Source: Branchiostoma floridae (lineage: Eukaryota > Chordata > Leptocardii > Amphioxiformes > Branchiostomatidae). From it: 64,000 nt of DNA. The notes beneath the pieces are model-generated. The model saw nothing but the letters and a program-made list of their open reading frames with translations. It was not told where the DNA came from and did not search any database. The stretch spans positions 3,125,353 through 3,189,352 of the forward strand of contig NC_049979.1 of NCBI RefSeq assembly GCF_000003815.2, in the 5' to 3' direction. A program made the position numbers and the translations under genes. This document shows, one piece after another, positions 28,401 to 40,400 of this stretch; positions within the stretch are counted from its first letter, which is position 1, and each line of letters opens with the position of its first letter.

Positions 28401-31400
28401 AGACACTACAGACATGCCATCCCTCGGGAATCCCTGCACCCCTCCTATGGAACAAATAGAAGTTTCTACTTATGGTGTTGAAAAAATGTTGCAAGGCCTC
28501 AATCCCTCCAAAGCATCCGGGCCAGACCAAATACCTCCTTGGTTCCTCAAAATGACAGCCAGTGAAATCGCACCTGTTTTAACCAACATTTTCCAACAAT
28601 CGCTTGACACAGGAGAAATCCCCAAAGACTGGAGAGATGCAAATATATGCGCCATTTTCAAAAAGGGAGATAGAGCGATCCCTAGTAACTACAGACCTGT
28701 TTCACTCACAAGTATTTCCTGTAAACTACTGGAACACATTATCCACAGCCATATCATGAAACACTTAGAAGGCCACAATATACTAACGGACTACCAGCAT
28801 GGTTTCAGAGCAAAACGATCCACAGAAACACAGCTTATTTTAACAGTTCACGACATAGCTGGGGCACTGAACAATAAAAGACAGGTGGATCTAGCAATAC
28901 TCGATTTCACTAAAGCCTTCGATAAAGTCCCACATAGCAGACTCATATCAAAACTGGAGTTCTATGGAATTCAAGGTACTACACTTAACTGGCTGAAGGC
29001 TTTCCTGACGAATAGAGAGCAAACGGTAGTGGTGGAAGGGAAGGCCTCAGCTCCAGTTAAAGTAGCGTCGGGAGTTCCACAAGGGACTGTGCTGGGACCA
29101 TTGCTCTTCCTCTTGTACATAAACGACTTGCCAGACCAGCTCGATTCAAGTGTGAGGTTATTCGCCGATGATTGTCTGTTATATATAGAGGTATCCACAC
29201 AAAATGATTCACAAGTTCTTCAGAAAGATCTGAACACCCTGGAAGAATGGCAAAGGAAATGGCTTATGCAGTTCAATCCTGATAAGTGCTATATCATGCA
29301 CATAACGAACAAACGAACACCAAAAGTGTCCCCTTACCAGTTTTGTGGTCAGACATTAGAAACCACAAAAACCCACCCATACCTGGGTGTTACATTAACA
29401 ACTGGGCTGAAGTGGGGTGTCCATGTTAACAAAATAACAACCAAGGCTAAACAGACATTGGGAGTAATCAAACGCAACCTGTGGGCATGTCCAACCAGGG
29501 TAAAATCACTTGCATACACGTCACTAGTAAGACCTAACCTTGAATATGCCGCTACAGTATGGGACCCGTATACAAAGAAAGACAAAGATAAACTTGAAAG
29601 GGTACAGAACCAAGCTGCCCGATTCTGCACAAACAACTATAACAGGGATTCTAGTGTTACCAAAATGAAAACAGATTTGCAGTGGATGTCACTTGAAGAT
29701 AGAAGGAAAATGTCCAGACTTTCCATGATGTACAAAATGACTAATAAACTGGTGGACGTACCAACTGATAAGTATCTAATACCAGCTCAGAAAAGAACAA
29801 GAAACAGTCATGCATTCAAATACCAGAGTTACCAACCTAGGATTGATGTGTTCAAAAATTCGTACTTTCCCAGAACTATCGTAGAGTGGAATTTGTTATC
29901 ACCAAGTACAGTAGGGGCATCTTCTCTGGGTAGTTTTAAAGAACGCTTGCAGATAGATGTGCAAAAGGTAGGTGTAATGAGTCATTCGGTGTAATATAAA
30001 CAGCTGCTGCCGCGCCGCGTGCCTGCGAAGCTGGTGTGTTACGCCGAACGGCGGTTATACCGGCTATATAGATACAGATACAGATACAGAATTACGGGAA
30101 ATTAAAAAAGGCCTGCCTAGTCGCCTTACAGGAAAGAGCATGCAGACCCTCAGTAATGGCCATTAACTCCAGTTTAACTGTAAGGTCATTTTTCATCCAC
30201 TGGAATTCCTCAAGCATGAAGTCATGATGAAGCTCTAAGTGAGTATGGAGTGTTGATGATGACCAGACCCAGGGGATTGTAAGCTCCAAAGCAGTTGTCT
30301 ACTGCTCTGGCTTGTTTTGTACTTTTATACTTGTTGAGATCTACTCAATCATATTAAAGTACTATATACATGTAGGTGTATGTGAATTGTTATAAGTTGC
30401 AATGGCTGTTACAACCTATGAAGTATAAAAGAAAATATAGCAATGGTTTCTAATCAATTTTAGTATGATCCATACTTTCTAAATTCAAAGTGGTGTAGGT
30501 AACTAAAGTTTGTCTGGTGCAGGTAATTTTCAATGTTCAGTCCTCCTGCAAGCTTTCACCCTACAAGTCAACTAGGGTTGGTGACTGGTGAGACATAATG
30601 TTATATACTGCTGAAGAATTGCCAGGAATCTGTTATTATTGGCTTTGTGTGTGAAGCCAGACAAAAGGTTTTTGTGTCATCTGTTTCACAGTAACACCAT
30701 GTGCACAGGGATAGGTATGGTACAGACAGAGCAGAGGGCACATATGGAACTCATCCTTGTGAAAAACGTAGTGGTTTAGAACAGAAGCATATCTTGTATG
30801 AAAGGAATTGAACTTGACACTTGTAGCTGCACAGGTGTGACACATTACACCTCCATGATTACGAGGAACTGGTTTCAATGAGAAGTAACCCGACCTGCCT
30901 CCTTATCTTACAGGTATAATTTGTCTCAAGGTAAATCTTGAAGCAGATGTGGGAAAGGCTATAGCTAGTAGAAGTAAATTCTTACATGTATGTTTTTCTC
31001 CCCGACATCTGCTTGAAGATCTCAAGCTATCAATGCTGCAATCTACATGTATCCATCTATTGACCTGTTGTCTGGACTAATCTAGTATGTGCTTTGTTCT
31101 GCCAAGCAATGTTTTTCATCTGTCATCAGTATTGATCCTGAAGAAGGCAACAGTGGTAATTGGAAATTTGATTTTTTTAATCGATCCATGTCTACTTTTA
31201 TGTTGGAAGAAAGTTTTAAAGCTTTGTACTATGATTATAATAAATTATTACCAACACAGATGGGCTTCCAATATGATAATATTTTTCCAAGTTCACATAG
31301 TGTCTCCAGTTAAAAAGTCAAACTTCTGCAATGGACTAGGCCTCACAGTTTCCACTGGAGGAAATTTTACTCAACAGTGAGTGGGCTTAGCTTCTGAGAC

Positions 31401-34400
31401 AAATGTGGGAGTGTTCCATAGAGTCTGTTTTGAAAATTACTTCATCTGCTTTGATGCTACACCTTCCCTCCATTATACTTCATAGAAATGAATAAATCTA
31501 CTAGTACACCTCTGCAAAAGGGCTGAAAACTTCAGATGTAAGTTATGCGATGTTTTACTGTTATGTTGAGGCCCTTGTTTTCAAAGGTAGCTTAGAGATG
31601 GTAAATCTATACTTGGCTTTTAAAGAGAAAATTGTGCCCAGTCAGTGGTCCCAACATTTTGGCATTGATCCAGATCAGCAACTTGTTTGCAAAATCTTTT
31701 CTAATTAGGAAAGGAATGCTGTAAGATTTACAGCAATGTCGCCTGGAAGTCTGAAATCGACTCCAACTGAAGGTTTGCATGTGAAATATTGTGTTGGGAA
31801 GGGTTGCGGTACATGTAGTATTATGTGAGGGTCTGCATGCTCTTTTATGTAAGACGTAGGCAGCCTATTTTGATTTCCCATCTTATGTCATCTACGTAAT
31901 TCGTAGCGAGGCGATCAAATTTAGCGTAATTGCCTTCCTTGATTTAGCGTAATACATGGGTTCTTCTGAATTCAGCGTAAATCGTTGCCGGGGACCCCCC
32001 ATGCAGACCCTCCTACATGCAGGGCACTTCTGTACTGGGTATTTTATATGAGGTCCAGACAAGTCAGATGTGGGACAGTTTATTTTGTGCTGAGGCCAAC
32101 ATGTGGAAGACAGACTAGAGAGACCTCACTGAGTACTCAGTACTGTGTATATACACAGTGTACCCCAGGGCTGTCTCCAGCTTTGAATTTTTTTCCGTCC
32201 CACTCATTGTTTGGGAGCTCATCTTGTTAATTTGCCATCTTAAATCTGTCATTTGAAGCAAAGGAAAATACATTTTTATCAATTTTGGGTCGTAAAGCTC
32301 AAATTTTTGGGACAAACTGAATTTTTGTCTGTCTTAATTTCAACTAGAAAACTTCTGGGATAGAAGGACGGGTCCTGGAGACAGCCCTGCTTGGCAAAAA
32401 TCAAAATTTCTTAATAAGTGACTTAACTTAACTTATATCAAATTTATTCACTGTCCAAATTTTTAGATTTAGGCTCATAAATTTAGGTTCATAAATGTCA
32501 CTGAAAAATGGATTGAAAACAGTAATATTTATATCCTCTAAAACTGAAAAGTTCCTTTTGATTTTGCTTTGTTAAAGTTGTTCTCAGCTAAGTTAACTTT
32601 GACTTGACTTTATTTGCATGGCAACAGGTACAAATGAAATTAAAGAAGACAGGTACCTACCTACCTACTTAGTCCCTTGACCTCCAGGTCGTTGGGGGGA
32701 CAAGGTAGACATGAAGACAGGTAAGGGATGTTTAGATTGATTGGGTAGAACGTTCAAAACAGCTACTTTAACTTTGTTTCACTAGCTTAAAACACTCAGT
32801 TCGGTGGCTTTTTACTTTTACTAGTTTTAGAGAAAAAGCCACACAGCAAAAACATTCCCTGTACTCTATTATTATAGTCTAATACCTTCAGGGAACCTGC
32901 TCCTATACAACATGTACCATCCCAAGTTTTAACAACTTTTATTCCCAGGAGTATGAAAGGGGACCATATGTCTTAATTCCCACTAATGGCCAGGTTACTG
33001 AGGGCAGATCTGTCTGTATGATAACAGATGCCTCACCATATGTAACATGTCTGTCAGCTCTCTGTGTATAAAGATCTAATCTCCAAGCAGAGGCCGGGAG
33101 GGAAAATAGCCTGACCTTGGCCTGACTAAAATCAGGGCCCTAGCAGCTGGCCCTCAACAGTTGCCGTCACCTAGCTAGGGGAGGGGGTCATTAACCCCAG
33201 CCAGCAAGAGATTGTGTAAACACAGGCTAGGAGGGAAGGTTGCAATACTCAATGGCAACAAGGCCATCAAAGATAGCAGACTTCATTTCCTTTCGGTACC
33301 GTTACAGTGCCGCCAACAAAAATGGCAACACTGTAACTGGGCATGTATGATAACACTACAATGTAACTTGTATTTTAGAAATATTTACACACTCGCTGAC
33401 ACCACACACACACTCACTGACACCACACACACACTCCCCTGGGGTAAAGTAATATCTGTTAACGCAGCTATACTGGTAGTACTAGTAACCATTAACTAGT
33501 AAGCTAGCCTTTCTGAGAAAGTCTGTGAGCCAGTCGGACTTTTTCTGCCACTGCTAGGCAAGCCTCATTCACAACAACCTGCTGCAGCTTGCCTGTAACA
33601 CCAGGGTTGTAGTCAGCAGCCGTCCTTCCGTCCTTTGACAGAATTCTGCAGCTGGGGACGGAAAAAAATTTTGCCCATTCCGTGTAAAGATGTAAGAAAA
33701 ACTGTCTCCCTTGTGTAATTTTTCGCCAAAACAGATGCCGTTGAACAGCCTAGTCTACCAGCAAACTTAACACCTCAAAATGCAGGAAATAGCATTTCAG
33801 AGGGTCTAGATTTCAAAATTTTCTGGGGGTGCATGTGCCTGGAAGCCGTGGGAACGTCGCACCTTTGGCATTAAAGAGGATTTATAATTGAGGGGACGGA
33901 AAATGACTTCAGGCTTGCAACAACCCTGGTTGACACACATTTGTGCCTGTTTGAAAGGAGGGAGCATTGTCTTCCTTTCAACTCAAGATACCGGTCAAGG
34001 CCACTGCGCACAGATGTCATCCATGAAAAATAAACTCAGGTGTGTGTGGTGTAACTGTAAGAGAAGGGTGACATGATTAGCCTTTAGTACCAACTTGTAG
34101 GAAGGTTGTTGTGTCTACCAGAGTCTCTGATCATGTTTTACAGAAGTGCAGGGAAATGAGTTCTGGAGTAGCCTGTTTTGACTGTTTGAGCCTGTGTCAG
34201 CAACATGGAAGTCAGACTGTTGCCAGGGCTCACTTACCACATGTACACTGGGGCTGACATGACATCAACCCCCCCCCCCCAAGAAACTTTGCCTCAGCCC
34301 CTACCCCAAGGGTGAATCCTCTTCATTGAGCACGCAATGTTTCCTACGGGGGTATCCTATGATGGCCCTTGAGCCAAGGAGCTGGCCTGTGCAGCCTACA

Positions 34401-37400
34401 GTAGGCCCTGGCAACAGCCTAACCTAGTATTTAGTCTACTGTGGCTTGGCCAGGTTCTCTTCAGGCACAAGGCCAGGTGAAGCTTGGCTGGGGGGTAAAT
34501 CTTTGGCACACGTTACAAGTTACTAGCCTGATTTGATTGTGCTTCTTATTGGCCCGTCAGCCCCGGAAAGTTTGCGTTACACAGACTAGGGTTTTAATTC
34601 TGACTGACTATTTTACATGGTAGGGGTTTTACTGTCGGTGACCAAAGCTTCTACAGCGCAAAAGAACCGCCGGGTGCCTTTAGATCACCCAGAGAGCCCC
34701 GTGAGCCTCAAGAAAGCTCGGCCAAGGATAGCCCGGACGAACGACGATAGACTAGATGCCAGGGTAGCAACAATCTGGCTTCCCGTTCACAAATGTCCAT
34801 GTTGCTGGTTACGGTGTGCACCAGGAAGCTCGTCACAGTTTGCTGGTGTGGGCTCTGCGTGTTGGAGTCAGGGTTCAAGAACCCGGGAGAATGGAGGGCG
34901 GGTGTGGAGGTGCTCATCACACGTTTACACTAGAGTCAACTTACTTTAAGGAACAATGCTGATGACTTCTGCTCCCAATGGACTGTGGAGCAGCTGAAGC
35001 ACTGGTCCAAAACTGGGCGCCAAAGTAACAAACTGATAGCCTGGTATATCCAGCCATATTTTAGCTCCCAATTCTCAATTCTGTCCTTTCCTCAAATCCA
35101 GAAGAGACTTGAGAGATATGATACAGCTGAAAACCAGGCTAACAAACTGTAGCTACAAGCAGAGTCACGCCTGTGTATTAGTTGCCACTCAAGGGTCAAG
35201 GAAAATGGTCACAATAGACAAATAGCCACCATAAGTATTTGTGATTGGGTCAGTAGGAAAAATAATCCAAGTGACTTTCAGGTGGTCCTTCTGCAGTGAG
35301 TGCAGTAGGAAAGGTTCTCTGTGTTGCAGATATTTGCCCCTTTTTTTCTGTGAGAAAAAGTGGCAAAGTTTGCAATTTGAGTCATCATTTGTAAGTAAGA
35401 CAACTTGTGGTATCTCTATCAGGCTTTCACAGGGCAATCACCCCAGTTCTCTCCTTGGGATTAAAAAAAGGCAGAATGAAAATAAATGCTTCCAGAACAC
35501 AGGGTCAAATCTTGCTATCAAATAAAATAAACCTTTCTAAAGCACTGTCATCACACTCCTAGGGTTTCCTCACTTCCTTCAGACTATTTATTTTATTGAA
35601 GGAGGGTGTGAGCGCAATTGCTATAAGGGGCTGAAACAGCAAACATGGTTGAGCTGCCGCAGGCTTCTGTGTCAGAAGATGCCAAGGTAAAAGAGTCTGG
35701 TGACAAATTGCACATCAGGCAGTGCTGAATGGCAGCCAGCCCAGTAGAATGTTGAGCAAAATTAGTCAAATTTTCGACATCAGCCATTCGGTGAAAGATC
35801 AGCAGGGTTGTCACTAGGACCTGAGTTTCCGTCTTGGGGCGGAATTGTTATTTGTGACACACACACGCAGAAAATTCACCCCATCCGTCCATCGTTCCTA
35901 GGCTTGAAATGACAGGTTTTAACAAAACAAATGACTTGGATGGAATTGGATGGAAGCCAATTCAAAGTTGCAGACAGCCCCCTCAGGTGACAGATAAATT
36001 GCACATCAGACGGCATGCAAATGAATGTCTGGGCCAGGGCTGTCTCCAGGACCGTCCCTCTGTTCCGGGACAAAAGTTTCCTCGTTGGGTTGAAGAAAGC
36101 TTTCACTCCATTTGCCAAAAACTTCTGAACTTTGTGACATGAAACTGATGAAAATGTATTTTCGTAAGCTTAAAATGACAAATGTTAATAGCAAAAGTTA
36201 TCAAAATTAAATCTCGATATCTGGTGAGTGGGATGGAAAAAAAATTCCTGTTCCTTGTTGTTTTGGTGATATACAGTAACTTTGTCTGTTCACTATGTTT
36301 GAATGTTTCAATTGAATTTTTATTCTCTCCCCAGACGAGTTACCCGGTGGACGAGGAAATCGACCAAGCGGGAGAGATCATCGTGCTGAAGACGCACTTC
36401 GAGCCATTCGTTATGCAATCCATGTCCAAGAACAAAAACCCATTCGGGGTGAGTATCTTGTGTCAAATAAAGATATATATGCACTATCAAGAAGATCATT
36501 TAGCTATAGGGAACCAGGAAATCTGGTCTATGTGCACATGTGGTCAATATAGACAGGATTCTTAATGCTTGTGTCAACTGGAAAATCATATAAGAGACCA
36601 ACAAGTCTGTCAGTTCAGTCCCTTCTGTATTTGCAGAGAGGAGGAAAGAGCTATACTAGATTTTTGGATACCAGTCTACGATTTTGGTGCTGGAACATTC
36701 TTCACATTGCACAAAGTTGTGTGGCCTAAGGGCTACAGAAATGGAGATGGGCACTGCCTCATACACCATCACCATTAGAACATACAATCTTTCTGTGTAG
36801 AACAACCCTCTACGATATATTTCCTGTGTTGCCATCATTATCATTTTTGGTTGGATCTTGATGTATTATTGTTTACAACTTACGTTATGTTTGATTTGAC
36901 TTTCTGTTATATTTTCTAGTTTTGGTGTCTTATAAGCCCATGCAGGCTGGGTGAATTGTGGTCGCAAGAGATTAAATTAACATTTATCCATCCATCCATC
37001 CATCCATCCACCCATCCATCCATCCATCCATCCTTCCATCCATCTTTTCACAATCACAATCTAAAAAAAATTAGCTAACTTTCTTTTCCGCTTTCCCGCC
37101 AGTTTCTTGGAAACAGTAACTTGCAGGGTCTGAGGGAGTGGCGGGAGCCGGTGCGAGAGCTGGCGTCCTTCGGAGCGAACCACTTCGCCCCCTTCCTGCC
37201 GCCTCCTGCCGCATACTCCGTTCTGGGGGCTGCCTACGAGATCATCCCATCTACACTCAGCCCCTTCTCGGGTAAGTTTTGTTTGTTTGTTATGTAAAAC
37301 TGGTACAGCACTTTCAGGTGGTACACACCAGTTGTGCACTGGTGATGACGGAGAAGACAGACACCACATAAATTAAGTACATGTACATGTAAGGTTTGTT

Positions 37401-40400
37401 ATACCAGGGAAGTTCCCTTAGCTATTTCGACAATTGCAATCAACAATTGACCACAGCAGAACATCCTAAAGCCGGCTTTACAATTCATGCGAATGCTGGC
37501 AAAATTTGTTGATCGGTCAGAGCTTGCTGAGCATTAGCTGTATTTTTTGCTGGAAATCTGCCCCCTTTACAAATAATTGGCCGGGCTTGGGCGACGTCTA
37601 ATGATTAGATCATCTCTTGGACATGGACAAAGAGAAAATCGATTTCCTATGTGAGGACGGGCTTTGTAACTGTATGTTCCATTGAATAAAGAGACTCTTT
37701 GTACACAACCACTGCTTTATTCACACCAACGTTTCGGTGACAGTCTGTCAGCTTCTTCAGTGACATACCAACCTGATGAAACTATTCACGGATGTATGTT
37801 CCTTCCCTTTGCAGGCACGCTGTTGAGTAACCGGTACTTCCCGCCCTTCCCGATCATTCAGCGCCTGGCAGCTTTACGTTATCTTTTAGGTGCCCTAACT
37901 ACTGTAGATGATGTGCACATGTAATATGTTCCATCTCTTTGCAGGCACGTTGTCGAGTAACCGGTACTTCCCGCCCAGGGTGTCCAACAAGGAGGTGATC
38001 CTCCACCGCCTGCTGGGCCTTTTCCACCCCCGACCGTTCGTGCACATGCGCTTCGCTCCGCAGGGCGCCGTGGCAACCGTGCGGGCCGAGAACGAGCGCT
38101 GGGTGGACGTGGTGTTCAGGTAGCTCAGTGGTTCATCCTGTTGACTGAGATGGGGTTTTTGTACGCTGTCTAACACTTCTTTTTGTTATAGTAAAGCCTA
38201 TATGAGCGATGGCTGTTGCTGTTTATATCCGGGTATTTGATGGCTGTTGCCTACTAGGGCATTAGTAGATTGGATTAACAACTGATATTTAAATCAGCAG
38301 GTCAAATTACTGGTCAACATGTAACTCAATATTTTCCAAATCACCTGCTTTTTGTCTACCACTACATCACCGTGACATCATCGCGATCACTCGTATTAAG
38401 ATAAGGAGTATTTAGGATTAAAAAGTATCAACATTGGATTACAAACAATGAGGAGTGGGACAGAAAAAAAATTAAAGTACAGTCAAACCTGCCCGAGCGA
38501 CCACCTCTTCTCAGCGACCACCTGGCCATTTCGACCGCTTTTTCTCGGTCCCAATTTATTTTCCCATTGACGTAAGCATTAAGTGACCTTTTCTCAATGA
38601 CCACCTGGCCAACGCGACTGCGACCGGCCCAAATTGGGACCCACAACGACCGCATCATCTTCAAATTGAGGTTTTCATCGATTTTTCATGATAACTAGCG
38701 TGATTTTGTGCCGAAATCGGCCAGTTTGCGTCGGATTTGGGGGTTAAATTTACAGTTTACAGTGTGCGTGTTGTATTTGACATTAAAGACCTCGCTTCTT
38801 TGTGTGCGTGCAGTGTTCTTGCTATTTGCCATTAAGCACAACGGAAACCATTTATACCTTGCATCAGGCATGTTTTGAGTCGATACTCTTCTCGGCGACC
38901 ACCTGTCCAAATCGACAGTTTTTTTCCGGTCCCCCGGGTGGTCGTCTTGGGCAGGTTTGACTGTATAGACAGCTTCAGGTCACTGAACTAACGCTCACAT
39001 TGTAGCAGCATCTCTTTTCCCTAAAGGTGGCCAGTGCAGCACTGTGGGGTTTGTTCACGGCGGCACTGTTTAGTTATTTTTGCAACTTGTGATAATTTAG
39101 ATATTGTGCAATATGTAAAAGTATGACTTAGAAGACAACAAGATACACAAAATGGAAGAAAATTTATTAGTTCTTTATCTCTGAAATTTGTTGAGTCATC
39201 TACGAACCCCGCAGTGCCGCGCTGGTGTCGCAAGTGCAGTGAGAGTCCACCTTGAGTTTGAAACATAGAGCAAGCTGGACTTAATGGCTGGTTTTGTCTG
39301 TTTTTCAGGATCCATGCCGAGTTCCAGCTGAACGAGCCCCCGCTGTACCCCTTCTGGTTCACTCCCGCTCAGTTCACCGGGAACATCGTCCTCAGCAGGG
39401 ACGCGTCTCGCGTCAGGCACTTCCACCTCTACGTGCCAACAAACAGGTCGCTCAACGTGGGTAAGTCACAAGTTTGTTTCTTTTTTGAATGAATGAATGA
39501 ATGGATGAATGAATGAATGAATAAATGAATAAATGAATGAATGAATGGTTTTGTTTGTTTGTTTGAGCTTTTATTGACTCATGAAAAATCGTCCTACATG
39601 TCACTTTTCATTGAAGTCATGAGGGAAGAGGTAAGGGTCAGAAAAAATTAACAAAGATACAGATTGAATACCTAATGAATCCATAGAATTGATATCATAT
39701 AATCATATTTTTCAACAGTATCCAGATATTTTAAAAACACAGTAAAATGCTTGCATCTCTGCAAACTTGCAACCGGTCACTGAATATGGTGTGAGCTCAG
39801 CTACATAAATTTCTTGCACTAATTTTCTTACCAATAATTTCAGTATTTTTTAATGATTGCATGAATGAAAGGATGAATAAATGAATTGATGGATGAGAGA
39901 ACAAAGTAAGAAGGTAAGAAGAAGAATTACCTAACAGACATGGATTTGCTGCACGGTCCAGGGCACAAAAAATAGGGAGGTGGACATTAAATGGGTGGAT
40001 GGACGAATGAATGAATGAAAGGAAGAAAGAATGAATGAATGAATGAACAAACAAACAAAGATGATAATTAAGTACCCTTACTATGCAGACATGGAATGGC
40101 TGCATGGCCCGGGGCATGAGAACATGGAGGTTGACATCAAATGAATGAACGGAATGACGGATGAAGGAAGGAAAGGAGAGGAAAGAATGAATGAAAGAAA
40201 GAACAAAAATTAATGAATAGATTAACAAACAAATAAAGAAGTGCCTGTCCATTCCATTGCAGACATGGAGAGGTTGCACACTCCCATTCACGAGAACATG
40301 GAGGTTGACATCAAATGGTGGACGGACAAATGAATGAATGAATGAAAGAAAAATGAATAAATGAACAAACAAATAAAGAAGTGCCTGTCCCTTACCTTTC

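Larger units (their letters stand above)
26698..30151 (+). mobile_element. DNA element with GAGGGTCTGCAT termini, split by a LINE
   Basis: Terminal inverted repeats GAGGGTCTGCAT (26698) and ATGCAGACCCTC (ending 30151), flanked by identical AGTAAT (26692-26697 and 30152-30157). A LINE-free relative lies inverted at 31827-32012; removing the LINE from this copy gives the same length class and shared blocks such as GCGAATTACGT and GGCCTGCCTA. Confidence 0.75.

Noticed and set aside
39797-40372. 191-codon minus-strand frame rich in His/Phe/Ser
   Set aside because: Produced by GAATGAATGAA-type intron repeats between SELENON exon 6 border copies.
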